64,000 nucleotides of DNA from Fuerstiella sp. (GTDB lineage: Bacteria; Planctomycetota; Planctomycetia; Planctomycetales; Planctomycetaceae). The notes beneath the pieces are model-generated. The model saw only the letters and a program-made list of their open reading frames with translations, made no database searches and had not been told where the DNA came from. The stretch spans positions 1-64,000 of the forward strand of contig JABABI010000022.1 in assembly GCA_014238335.1 (NCBI GenBank), written 5' to 3'. Made by a program: the position numbers and the translations under genes. Shown piece after piece: positions 24,725 to 33,213 of this stretch (position 1 is the first letter of the stretch; each line of letters begins with the position of its first letter).

Positions 24725-25765
24725 ATGTTGCTTGTAATTCTGCGAGTTGCCTATCTGCTGGTCTGTGCAGGCGCGATTCTGGCTTACATAAATCCAGAGG
24801 ATGTGGACGGAGTTGCGTCCACGCTGCCCTGGGTCATCAACGACCATAAGCTTATCGCATTCTTTGTACTGCTTTTCATCAGCCAGCTGGTCACGATTGC
24901 GGATCTGTTGATTCGCCATAAACGCATTGAGGTCATCTCTGCAGTTTATTTCGGCGTTCTGATTGGAGTATTACTGGCCTACCTGATGATTCAGGCCCTG
25001 ACACCAATCGTGAAGCCGCCTTACGACGGGCTGGCCGTGATGATGACATTGCTTGTCTTACCTTATGTCTGCGTGTCTTTGCTGTTACAGACCAAAGACG
25101 ATTTTCGATTTGTCATTCCGTATGTTGAGTTCGCTCGAGACCTGAAAGGCGGACGTCCTCTGATTGTCGACAGCAGCTCTCTGATCGATGGCCGGATTGC
25201 TGATGTTGTGGAAACTCAGATTCTGGAATCGCAGTTGATTGTTCCGGACTTCGTTCTGGCTGAAGTGCAGGACGTGGCAGACAGCAACGACAAAAATCGT
25301 CGCCTCAGAGGTCGTCGCGGGCTTGAGGTGCTGGCCACGATGCAGAAGAGTACACACACTGATGTCCGCGTTCACGAAACCAATCGAAAGGAATTTCGTT
25401 CAATGGCCGTGGACCACAAGTTGGTTGAACTGGCCAAGCAGCTGCGTGGTGGAGTTATTACCAATGACTTCAACCTGAATAAGGTGGCCAGCGTTCAGGG
25501 AATTCCGGTCATTAACCTGAACGACGTCGCCAACGCCCTGCGTCCCAGATTCATTCCGGGTGAACGGCTGCGACTCAGGATCATCAAGGAAGGTGAAGGT
25601 GTCGGACAGGGCGTCGGTTATCTTGATGATGGCACAATGGTTGTCTGCGAAGGAACGGCTGCTCAGATCGGAAATGAAATCGACAGCATCGTCAGCAGTG
25701 TACTGCAGAGCAGTGCCGGCCGCATGATCTTTGCCAAGCCTGTGCACACCGCACACGACGCATAA
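24725..25765 (+). CDS. PIN/TRAM-domain membrane protein (YacL-like)
   Basis: 346 residues from the ATG at 24725, where the first membrane helix begins; the longer ORF start is not family-like. Four hydrophobic segments fill residues 1-145 (LLVILRVAYLLVCAGAILAYI; LIAFFVLLFISQLVTIADLL; VISAVYFGVLIGVLLAYLMI; LAVMMTLLVLPYVCVSLLL). Then follows a PIN nuclease domain with conserved acidic residues (LIVDSSSLIDGRI, LAEVQDVADS, GVITNDFNLNKVA) and a C-terminal TRAM domain (GERLRLRIIKEGEGVGQGVGYL). This matches the YacL/PilT-like group. PIN domains cleave RNA; TRAM domains bind it. The true substrate is unknown. Confidence 0.9.
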   Translation: MLLVILRVAYLLVCAGAILAYINPEDVDGVASTLPWVINDHKLIAFFVLLFISQLVTIADLLIRHKRIEVISAVYFGVLIGVLLAYLMIQALTPIVKPPYDGLAVMMTLLVLPYVCVSLLLQTKDDFRFVIPYVEFARDLKGGRPLIVDSSSLIDGRIADVVETQILESQLIVPDFVLAEVQDVADSNDKNRRLRGRRGLEVLATMQKSTHTDVRVHETNRKEFRSMAVDHKLVELAKQLRGGVITNDFNLNKVASVQGIPVINLNDVANALRPRFIPGERLRLRIIKEGEGVGQGVGYLDDGTMVVCEGTAAQIGNEIDSIVSSVLQSSAGRMIFAKPVHTAHDA

Positions 25766-25799
25766 GAGTTCGTCACAGCTGTTGACGGAAGGACCGGTG

Positions 25800-26486
25800 T
25801 CAGTCCGGATTTGCGATCTTGCGCAGGTACTTCGCCAGATCTCGCTGCAGCATCAGCATGTTCTGCCACCGCTCCCAGGGTACCTGAACAAATGACTCGG
25901 GCGAGCGATCTTCTGGTTCTGAGGCTTCGAATGCAACATCCCGCATTCGCTCGTGAACGTAGCTCAGAATATCACTGATTCTCGCTCGCTGTCCGGGCTG
26001 CAGATGCCCGGGCAGAACCGGCGCACCTCCCGGAAACAGCGGTAGCTGCAAGTTTTCGGGACTCGAGTCTTCCACTATCTGAAACTCGACTTCGGAATCA
26101 GACGACGCCGCAACCACCGGATCGGCAGAATAATTCAGGGGAGTCAAAGCGGCGACCTCAACGCCTATTCGCTCGGCGTGTTCGGCGATCTGAGCGTTAC
26201 TGCCATATAGAAGTGTACACCGCCCTATCTGCACATGGTCGCCAGGCTGCAAAACCCGCAGTTGAACCGGGTGGCCATTCACGCGACTTCCGTTTGTGCT
26301 GTTCAAATCCGTCAGAATGACCTGACTGCGGTCTTCCTGCAGTTTGGCGTGTACACGGCTGACACGTTCATCGTTCAGTTGAATGACGTTGTCTTCTTCC
26401 CGTCCGATCGTGACCGGAGTCTCCAAATCCTCGTAGACGAGTCCTCGCTCGAGCCCCTCAAGGACAGATAATGTCAGTATTGCCAT
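25800..26486 (-). CDS. FHA-domain protein
   Basis: 228 residues from the ATG at 26486 (MAILTLSVLEGLERG). The forkhead-associated core is clear: PVTIGREEDNVIQLND, RVSRVHAKLQ and ILTDLNSTNGSRVNG, giving the Gly-Arg, Ser-x-x-His and Asn-x-Thr-Asn-Gly positions that bind phosphothreonine peptides. The C-terminal 120 residues are helical and acidic, with no motif. The ORF start at 26585 overlaps the upstream hydrolase stop as ATGA, so the longer form may instead be translated by coupling. The domain implies a link to Ser/Thr kinase signalling, abundant in planctomycetes, though no kinase is in the window. Confidence 0.85.
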   Translation of the reverse strand: MAILTLSVLEGLERGLVYEDLETPVTIGREEDNVIQLNDERVSRVHAKLQEDRSQVILTDLNSTNGSRVNGHPVQLRVLQPGDHVQIGRCTLLYGSNAQIAEHAERIGVEVAALTPLNYSADPVVAASSDSEVEFQIVEDSSPENLQLPLFPGGAPVLPGHLQPGQRARISDILSYVHERMRDVAFEASEPEDRSPESFVQVPWERWQNMLMLQRDLAKYLRKIANPD

Positions 26487-26581
26487 CAGAATTTGTCCAT
26501 GCCGTACCCGCTTGCCAACAACATGTTCACTATGGCAGTGTTCTGTTGCCACAATAATTAATCGAATCTCCTGGCGGAGTC

Positions 26582-27526
26582 TCATTCCAGCTTACTCGTA
26601 CGTGTCTTCCATGGATCTTCCCGCATTTTCAGATAGGCTTTGAAGAAGTCACCGATGTGTTTTTCCATCACCATCTTGCCCGACTTGTCTTTTGCCGTTA
26701 ACAGGCCTTCTGCAGAGTACTTCTTTTCCGGCGGACCTTCCTTCAGCTGTCGAGGTTCCTGATCAGGAGCCTTTTTCAGTTCAAGAAATCGGAATACCGA
26801 ATCGGCGGCTTTTTTTTCCGCACGGTCGGCCGGATTGTAGTAGATGTGAACGGCGATCTGTTTTGCCGGGTCTGCGATCGCCTTGATTGTGGCCGTGGTA
26901 TTCAAACCTTTTACGGGTGACTTAGGACTGAGCATCATGATCGCGCGGACGTCCTGTCCCTTGGGAGTGCGTTGAGCGAATGTCGGGGCGTCCGGCCACG
27001 GTTTCTTCAGCCAGTCGTTGGCGGCAAATGCGGCGGCGACCACGCAGCTGGACCCGGCCGCAGCAACGCCAAGTTTTCGGATATTCAATTTCTGACTCTG
27101 ATGTTCTTTGACCAGAAAGGCTTTAATTGCCTCCAGATCCTGAGTCGCCATCAGGCCGTAGTCACCCGGTCCCAGTCTGGTCAGTCGAGGGTTGGCATCT
27201 TCTGAGTCCGGCGCGCTGTCGCCGTGTTTGCGGAGATCAGCCGTGACAACCGCTAAGCCCTCCCTCTGCAACGCCTTGGCCGTCCCTTCCCAGACTTTGC
27301 GAGTCCTGCTACGTTCCAGGCCCTCGGCACCCGGCAACAGAATTACGACCGGCGACTCTTTGCCGGCGGGGGATTCGAAGTAAGTTATCTTGATGTCCCA
27401 GCCATCCGCCGTTGTCACGGTACGATTTTCGCTCGGACTTGTGCCCTGACCGCAAACTGACGGAGTGATAGCCCAAGTGGCGACAAGAAACGCCTGTCCG
27501 GCTACAATGAACCGCAGCAATTTCAT
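26582..27526 (-). CDS. Secreted alpha/beta-hydrolase-like protein, nucleophile site degenerate
   Basis: 314 residues with signal peptide (MKLLRFIVAGQAFLVATWAITPSVCG) and a good ribosome site (AAGGGA). The fold is indicated by VVILLPGAEGLERS and LAVVTADLRKHGDS, typical strand-loop segments. The nucleophile elbow position reads LGVAAAGSSCVVAAAF, where the usual GxSxG is only loosely kept (AGSSC), so activity is doubtful. A later segment (AVHIYYNPADRAEKKA) takes the place of the acid-residue strand. It is followed by, and overlaps, the FHA gene by 4 nt if that gene's longer start is used. Confidence 0.7.
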   Translation of the reverse strand: MKLLRFIVAGQAFLVATWAITPSVCGQGTSPSENRTVTTADGWDIKITYFESPAGKESPVVILLPGAEGLERSRTRKVWEGTAKALQREGLAVVTADLRKHGDSAPDSEDANPRLTRLGPGDYGLMATQDLEAIKAFLVKEHQSQKLNIRKLGVAAAGSSCVVAAAFAANDWLKKPWPDAPTFAQRTPKGQDVRAIMMLSPKSPVKGLNTTATIKAIADPAKQIAVHIYYNPADRAEKKAADSVFRFLELKKAPDQEPRQLKEGPPEKKYSAEGLLTAKDKSGKMVMEKHIGDFFKAYLKMREDPWKTRTSKLE

Positions 27527-27892
27527 ATCGTTATTCCCTTCGTTTGCATCATCCCCCGCTGTGGGGGGACATTTTCACTCGCGTGGCCGTCGGCAAGACG
27601 GGACGGCACGTATCCTCGTAAGCCTAGTCTACGGAGCAGAATATGTTCGGTCAAATCATTATCAAGTCATCCGGGCGTCCGTCTTCAGTGATTGTCTGAC
27701 CACGACGGACGACCCGTTCAGTTACCGAATTCTGCACTGTCGGTATAAAAGCCGTTGATTTCCCGCGATGAACCACACCGTCATCAGCCGTCAGCAAATT
27801 CGAACGTCCACGCCTGACTTTTTCCACCGTGTGATATCGTCTGTCGGAATTCACGCGGCCTCTCTGTCTTCAGGGTCAGACCTACAATCCCC
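27527..27892. other. Divergent intergenic region, 366 bp
   Basis: Lies between the minus-strand hydrolase-like gene and the plus-strand Nudix gene and must hold both promoters. I see no supported ORF or strong hairpin. Confidence 0.35.
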
Positions 27893-28444
27893 GTGAAGAA
27901 CTCAGTCCCTATCACAGATGCATGGCTGCATTGCCCGCGTTGCGGCAAGCAGGCTGAAACTACGGGCCAACAGCCATTCGAGTGCGACGCATGCGGGTAT
28001 TCTCACTACTTCAGCCCGTGTTCTGCCGTTGCTGCGCTGATCGTCGACGAGTGGGGAAAAATGCTGTTCATCGTCCGTGGCAGAGATCCAGGCAGAGGCA
28101 AACTGGGATTGCCGGGAGGATTTGTGGACGCTGATGAGAGTGCCGAACAGGCGCTGCGGCGTGAAGTGTTGGAAGAACTGCAACTGTTGACGGGAACCGT
28201 TGAATATCTAGCGTCGTTCCCCAACCAGTACGCGTATTGCGGCGTGATCATTCCCGTGACAGATCTGTTCTTCATAGTGGAAGTGCACGATTTCGCTGCC
28301 ATGGCTGCTCAGACGGGCGAGGTTGACGGATGGACGTTTCTGCCTTTCGAATCTGTTTCCGCAGAGTCACTGGCCTTTGATACTCATCAACAGGCACTGC
28401 AGGTATACCGTCAACGGCAAAACGACGTTGCGGGTGGTGAATAG
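27893..28444 (+). CDS. Nudix hydrolase with N-terminal zinc ribbon
   Basis: 183 residues with a GTG start. The first 35 residues hold a four-cysteine ribbon (CPRCGKQ ... CDACGYS). The Nudix box GFVDADESAEQALRREVLEEL (about residues 72-92) follows the consensus Gx5Ex7REUxEExGU closely. Zinc-ribbon Nudix proteins include NADH pyrophosphatases (NudC), but the SQPWPFPxS tail of those enzymes is not visible, so I leave the substrate open. Cytoplasmic. Isolated gene. Confidence 0.87.
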   Translation: MKNSVPITDAWLHCPRCGKQAETTGQQPFECDACGYSHYFSPCSAVAALIVDEWGKMLFIVRGRDPGRGKLGLPGGFVDADESAEQALRREVLEELQLLTGTVEYLASFPNQYAYCGVIIPVTDLFFIVEVHDFAAMAAQTGEVDGWTFLPFESVSAESLAFDTHQQALQVYRQRQNDVAGGE

Positions 28445-28931
28445 CATCTGCGCAAAGCACGCATTTTCTGCGGCGGTCGGAATCCGGTGACATCTGCAGC
28501 ACATTGTCGACGGGCACACACGGTCTTCAGCCTAAGATTCTGTTCCGTGGCCGATTCCCAATAGCCGCGCACGTCAGTCCTGATTGCACCGGTTCTGTCA
28601 CGAACGTCGAGAAGTCCGTTCGTTCCGCGAGTGCCTCCATCGTTTCGGCAGGAATCGCCGAAACGATTCGGATTAGGGCAACTAAGTATTCTGCACATGG
28701 CGATACCCTTTGGTGAAGACAGATGCCTGACGGCGAGCGGGCAGACATTTACAAATCTAACGGGGCGTTGAGCCTCACACCAAAATTAGCTGTCATATCA
28801 GTCAGAGTACGCCGCTACTGCTGGCTCCCGAGTCCAGCCTGGCGGTCGCAACGACCGATACGCGACTTCACGTCACTGACGGCAGCAATAGAGGTGATCC
28901 GTTAATTCAAACAGCACCGGGAGGAGATGGC
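28445..28931. other. Intergenic stretch with a long hairpin
   Basis: An 11-bp perfect stem, ATCGTTTCGGC (28639-28649) with GCCGAAACGAT (28657-28667) around the 7-nt loop AGGAATC, stands in the middle. No T-run follows on either strand. Nearby ORFs (on both strands) have no recognisable content. Confidence 0.5.
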
Positions 28932-30212
28932 GTGACCACGACGACGACGACCATTCGACGCAGTCAGAATCAACAGAACAAAAGCTTCCGCAATTTCATG
29001 TGGATTTCGATGCTCATGTCACTGGCCGTAGTGTTCTTCGGCATGCAGCTGATGATGGTCGGTCCTCTGAAAGGGCGTCTTGACAGTATTCAAACGCGTC
29101 TGGATCTTTCGGACGAACACCTGAACAAGATCGCCGGCACCCGTGGTCATGTCTGGGAAGCCAATGACCTGCTGAGCAGTCTGCAGGATCAGCACAGCAA
29201 GCTGGCGGACATGCGTGTTGCCATGACGCATATTGGAGATCTTCGAAGGTCGCTGGAAAAAGAATCCGAGTCGGCCACCGCTGCCTTGACGTCTCTGGAC
29301 CAGCTGTCGGCAGTTCAGAAACGCATTATTGCGTCGCGACAGCAGACAGAAGACGCGTTTGGCCAGGTCGCGGACCTGGAACGCCTTCGTGATGCCGTGC
29401 TGAGCGGCAGCGGTCAGACTGAAGTCGCAGACAACACCCTGAACGGGATGCTGGCTCTGCAGAAGCGAGTTATCGCAGCTTCGAACGGTTACGAAAAGGC
29501 GAGTACCAGTATCGCCAGTCTGGCAGAACTGACTCAGCAACTGGTTGACAGCGACGAAAAACTTCAACTGGCTTCAAAGAAGTTTGACGAGTTCGTCGGA
29601 CTACAGAATCGCATGATCGCTGCTGCGGATGCTTTTGAAAAAGCCGATATGAGTTTTGCCAGTGCTCAGGAATCAGCGTCGAAACTGACCGCTCTGAAAG
29701 ATCAGATCCTTTCCACTGCTGACGGTATCGATGTTGCTGAAGGCAATGCCCGCACGCTGGTGGCGATGAACGACGCTCTCAACGGTGGCTTGAATTTAAA
29801 AGTGGCAGCAGTAAATCTTGATGAGATGATTCGACTGCAGAATTCGCTGAGTGAGCAAACGGACCAGGTGGCGTCCGCAGTTCAGACTCTCGAAATCCTG
29901 GATGACTTCCAGGATGAAGTCTCAACACACGTCCGGGCACTCACAGGGCTTCGTCGCACACTGGTGGAGCTGGCGATGATGGAATCGACTGTTGGGCGGG
30001 TTGCCCAGGTGATGGCCCCGTTGACAGAACTCAGCAGCCTGCGGCGAATGGGCGAGAGCGAAATTCGGGAAGCTGCCCGAGTGATCATCGATCGCCGGAA
30101 CACTCGACTGACACAGACCGATGCGTCAGCTGATACGGACGAGCTGCAGGAATCCGTTCCCGTGGAAGGTGATCTGGTTCCGCTGCCGCTTGAGGCCCGT
30201 AAGCTTCAATAG
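28932..30212 (+). CDS. Membrane-anchored coiled-coil protein with internal repeats
   Basis: 426 residues with a GTG start and a strong GGGAGGAG ribosome site. One N-terminal membrane helix (FMWISMLMSLAVVFFGMQLMMV, residues 22-43) is followed by about 330 residues of heptad-like helix. Repeats of roughly 60-65 residues recur, marked by LQ(K/N)R(I/V/M)IA (SAVQKRIIASRQQ, LALQKRVIAASNG, VGLQNRMIAAADA) and later IRLQNSLSEQ. The protein is probably an inner-membrane-anchored rod; a role in envelope organisation is inference. A hairpin lies 39 bp downstream of the stop. Confidence 0.75.
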   Translation: MTTTTTTIRRSQNQQNKSFRNFMWISMLMSLAVVFFGMQLMMVGPLKGRLDSIQTRLDLSDEHLNKIAGTRGHVWEANDLLSSLQDQHSKLADMRVAMTHIGDLRRSLEKESESATAALTSLDQLSAVQKRIIASRQQTEDAFGQVADLERLRDAVLSGSGQTEVADNTLNGMLALQKRVIAASNGYEKASTSIASLAELTQQLVDSDEKLQLASKKFDEFVGLQNRMIAAADAFEKADMSFASAQESASKLTALKDQILSTADGIDVAEGNARTLVAMNDALNGGLNLKVAAVNLDEMIRLQNSLSEQTDQVASAVQTLEILDDFQDEVSTHVRALTGLRRTLVELAMMESTVGRVAQVMAPLTELSSLRRMGESEIREAARVIIDRRNTRLTQTDASADTDELQESVPVEGDLVPLPLEARKLQ

Positions 30213-30250
30213 AAGCTTGCGGAACGAGCCACAACGGTCATTGCGAAATT

Positions 30251-30285
30251 CACCTGTTCACGTTTCCCTCCAGCGTGAACAGGTG
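30251..30285 (+). terminator. Strong hairpin after the coiled-coil gene
   Basis: A perfect 12-bp stem CACCTGTTCACG / CGTGAACAGGTG (30251-30262 and 30274-30285) with an 11-nt loop. It sits 38 nt after the stop codon. The following bases, GAGTCTGCTG, are not T-rich, so termination is likely but not of the classic kind. Confidence 0.6.
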
Positions 30286-30298
30286 GAGTCTGCTGTCA

Positions 30299-30487
30299 TC
30301 AAACATAAATTGCATCCCAAATTTCATCTCGGTTCTCAGTGTCTGTAGCAGCCGCCATCTCGAAATGTTCCTCGGTAACCGTGAGGTAATGTTTGTTGGC
30401 AATTTCAGTTGTGTTTCCGATCCACTTGCAGACTACGTAAGTGGGCCACTGTTGCTCTAGCTCAGTCTGTACTGACGACTGGGGGCT
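30299..30487 (-). pseudogene. Tyrosine recombinase C-terminal relic
   Basis: The minus-strand frame reads SSVQTELEQQWPTYVVCKWIGN ... ANKHYLTVTEEHFEMAAATD. This matches the last segment of tyrosine-type site-specific recombinases as known from planctomycete genomes: the WIGN at the LGH position, then KHYL with the catalytic tyrosine, then VTEEHF. Only about 60 codons remain. The catalytic-domain upstream portion and the arm-binding domain are absent, since the ankyrin gene starts to be read within 10 bp upstream. It is therefore the tail of a lost integrase. The host element and its attachment site are not visible. Confidence 0.6.
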
Positions 30488-30495
30488 CTGCCTGA

Positions 30496-31137
30496 TCACT
30501 TCTTTTCCGCCCCAGAGCTGAGCCACTTGACACCACCGACAACCCCAGCAATCATCGTAACCACGGCGAGGCCTATTAGGCTTCCAGGTTCTTCTGCCGC
30601 GCCGTACTCACGTAGAATCTCCGCGGAGTCCTTCCGCCCTTGCCGAACCTGATATCGCACGAGATCAATGACAAATTTTTTTGCTTTGGCATGCGTGGTC
30701 TCCCAATGTATTTCCGTTACGGCTAGTGGGCCTTTCCCTTCGTTGTTGACCACGTCAATTCTTGCCCCATGTTCCAGCAACGTTTTGACGACTTCGCTCC
30801 GACCAAAAAACGCGGCGGCAATTAGGGGTGTCGCACCATCACCATTACGTCCATTGACGTCCGCTCCTGCTTTTACGAGGGCTGCAACACAGTCCGCGTG
30901 CCCAGACATCGCAGCCCAACACAGTGGAGTAACTCCGTTTGCGTCCTGAGCGTCAAGCTTCTCGCCCTGTCCCAATGCTTCGTGAATTTTCTCCAGCGAC
31001 CCACGCTTGGCTGCTAGTGAGAGATCAGATAGTCGATTTGAAGTTGGGTCGCCTTCTTGGGCGCGTGCCTCATGAAATGCTAACTGAATAATTGCGAGAG
31101 CCGCCACGGTGATTAACAACAGACTATTTTGCGACAT
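30496..31137 (-). CDS. Secreted ankyrin-repeat protein with C-terminal anchor
   Basis: 213 residues. Signal peptide MSQNSLLLITVAALAIIQLAFHEARAQ, then three to four ankyrin repeats (NGVTPLCWAAMSGHADCVAALVKAGADVNGRNGDGATPLIAAAFFGRSEVVKTLLEHGARIDVVNNEGKGPLAV shown in part). A second hydrophobic helix, IGLAVVTMIAGVVGGV, lies near the C-terminus and may anchor it. The role is protein binding; no partner can be named. By eye it is slightly less GC-rich than its neighbours, and it is next to a recombinase relic, so acquisition is conceivable. Ribosome site is poor. Confidence 0.8.
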   Translation of the reverse strand: MSQNSLLLITVAALAIIQLAFHEARAQEGDPTSNRLSDLSLAAKRGSLEKIHEALGQGEKLDAQDANGVTPLCWAAMSGHADCVAALVKAGADVNGRNGDGATPLIAAAFFGRSEVVKTLLEHGARIDVVNNEGKGPLAVTEIHWETTHAKAKKFVIDLVRYQVRQGRKDSAEILREYGAAEEPGSLIGLAVVTMIAGVVGGVKWLSSGAEKK

Positions 31138-31437
31138 AGAATTGACTACTTTGAACTAATTAGAAGAATCTCTCTCCACACTATTACACACGAGACAACG
31201 CCTTAACCCGACGATGATTCGGAATTATTTTTGGCTTTTGGAGCGCTCACGGATCGATCGCTGATTCATCGCCGCGAAAACGTTTTCTGGCCTACGACCG
31301 TTGTTTCCCGCGAGCCCGAACGAGCCACGTGGGTTCGTAAACTGCGATTACGAAAGACCCGGCTGCTGCGCAGCTAACCACACTCAAATCAACGGCTGCT
31401 TACCTGGTTCGTGGATCAACCTGCCGAGGATCTTCAG
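31138..31437. other. Intergenic stretch, 300 bp
   Basis: Upstream of the ankyrin gene and downstream of the oxidoreductase gene, both minus strand. Contains a TTTTTGGCTTTTGGAGC segment but no hairpin or ORF that I would support. Confidence 0.35.
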
Positions 31438-32895
31438 TCAGATCTCAATCTTCCAGCCGTCACGGTACTCGCGTCGAATCAATGGCTGCAAATCGGCACG
31501 ACCTCTGATCTGCATTTTTCCCGCGTCCCATTCCAGACGCGTGTCGGGAACTCGCTGAGCAATAACGCCCAGCAGAACGGTTTCGGTCAATGGTCCGGAT
31601 TGGCCGAACCATGACTGCCCCTGTTCGACTTTTCCGGTGATGGCGTCCATCCATTCACCGTAGTTGTCACCACCTGCTCGGTGAATGGTCTGATCCGGCT
31701 CATCAAAACCGTCCAGAATGCCGGACGGTTTGACCAACCACTTGTTGCGACTGCGATGGAAGAACAGTTTTCCCTTTTCGCCGATCACGACGCTGCCGTA
31801 ATCCTTGAAGCTTTCTCCGTCCAGCACGTCTTCTGACGGGTGGTTGTAGTCGTTGCCATCTTTGACCAGCTTCCAGCTGTCACGATCAAAACCCGCATTG
31901 ACATAACCGTCGTACCAGTTGAATTTGAAACCGTCTTTCGCCGAATACTGATTGGCCCCGAACTCCCACGTGATCTTTGAATTGATCGGCGGCGAAAACT
32001 CTGTGGCGCCGTTCTGTTCTGCCTGAACACTTTTGGGAGTGGCCGGCATCATCGCCCAGTGCCCCATGTCCATGATGTGGCAGGCCATGTCGCCGAGGGC
32101 ACCGGTTCCATAATTCCACCAGCCGCGCCATGCGAACGGCGCTATCTTTGAACTGTAATCGACCCATGGCGCTGGCCCGACCCACTGTTCCCAGTTGATA
32201 CCGGCAGGAATATTTTCCTTTGGTGGTGGCGCGGAGAAACCCTGGGGCCAGATGGGGCGGTTGGTCCATGCATGTATTTCCTTCACCTTGCCGACAATTC
32301 CGGCACGAATCAGTTCCACACAACGACGCATGTGATCGTTTGCATGGGCCTGGTTCCCCATCTGTGTTTTGACACCGGTTTCCCGCGCGACGCTGGCCAG
32401 CATGCGAGCTTCCCAGATGCTGTGTGTCAGCGGCTTCTGACAGTAAACATGTTTGCCACTCTGCATGGCCATCATGGATGCATGAAAATGATGATGATCG
32501 GGAGTCGACACCGTCACGGCATCGATTTTATCGCCGAGCTCGGAGAACATTTCGCGGTAGTCCGCAAAGTACCGGACCTTCGGGAAGGTACTGCGAACTT
32601 CAGCCATCGACTTCAGACGTTTGTCGCCGACGGATTTCAGTTTTGTCGCGTCGACAATGTCCACCAGTGCCGCCACGTGAAACCCTGCGTCACGCGACTG
32701 AACGATATCGGTGCGACCTTTGCCGCCGGCTCCAATGCCCGCCAGCGCTGGCTTCTCCATCTTTCCGAATGCATGAGCCGGAATATAAGTGGCCCCGAAC
32801 TGCGTGGCGATTGCTGCGGCACTCGCGGTCTTGATAAATTTACGGCGAGAACTCTGCTGTGCTGACTGGGGCTGGATGTTTTCGTTGTGCGACAT
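31438..32895 (-). CDS. Tat-exported Gfo/Idh/MocA-family oxidoreductase
   Basis: 485 residues from the ATG at 32895. The N-terminus has a twin-arginine signal, SSRRKFIKTASAAAIATQFG, so it should be exported by the Tat system (tatC is in this window). The Rossmann Gly-rich segment is GIGAGGKGRTDIVQSRDAG, and the family motif VYCQKPLTHSIWEARML marks the active-site loop (usual EKP replaced by QKP). A region of the form WVGPAPWVDYSSKIAPFAWRGWWNYGTGALGDMACH is typical of planctomycete members. NAD(P)-linked oxidation of sugars or related substrates is the family role; substrate unknown. It is divergent from the PVC-haem gene. Confidence 0.88.
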   Translation of the reverse strand: MSHNENIQPQSAQQSSRRKFIKTASAAAIATQFGATYIPAHAFGKMEKPALAGIGAGGKGRTDIVQSRDAGFHVAALVDIVDATKLKSVGDKRLKSMAEVRSTFPKVRYFADYREMFSELGDKIDAVTVSTPDHHHFHASMMAMQSGKHVYCQKPLTHSIWEARMLASVARETGVKTQMGNQAHANDHMRRCVELIRAGIVGKVKEIHAWTNRPIWPQGFSAPPPKENIPAGINWEQWVGPAPWVDYSSKIAPFAWRGWWNYGTGALGDMACHIMDMGHWAMMPATPKSVQAEQNGATEFSPPINSKITWEFGANQYSAKDGFKFNWYDGYVNAGFDRDSWKLVKDGNDYNHPSEDVLDGESFKDYGSVVIGEKGKLFFHRSRNKWLVKPSGILDGFDEPDQTIHRAGGDNYGEWMDAITGKVEQGQSWFGQSGPLTETVLLGVIAQRVPDTRLEWDAGKMQIRGRADLQPLIRREYRDGWKIEI

Positions 32896-33213
32896 ATTGA
32901 CCGTTCTCCCGCGATGCGTCTGGTGGCAATCCTTGATCTTCCTCATTATGGCGTACCCATCACAGAAATCCATCGAGTCGCAGGCCGGAGGCTGGACTGA
33001 GCATGCGAAGGAGAATGAAACCGGCGCTGCCGGCCCCGGGGTTTCGCTCGTTCCTCAATTCCACCAGCGGCCACCCTCGCAGATTCCAAAATGTTCCGTA
33101 ACTGTAACTGTTTCCGTACACGGAAAAACAGCTGCACGCTCGCACGAGGTCGCGTCTGCATGGTAACCTGCCGTCGCTGATGTCTGCCTGTGTTCCCGCC
33201 CAAAGGTCGCTCC
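32896..33213. other. Divergent promoter region
   Basis: 318 bp between the Tat-exported oxidoreductase and the PVC-haem protein genes. It includes an imperfect hairpin CTGTTTCCG ... CGGAAAAACAG near 33105-33130 and a CCGGCGCTGCCGG short palindrome near 33021. Both could be regulatory; neither is assigned. Confidence 0.4.

Noticed and set aside
30412-30480. Possible tRNA-like sequence (CTCTAGCTCAGTC)
   Set aside because: No acceptor stem or anticodon loop can be drawn; the same bases encode the recombinase relic on the other strand.
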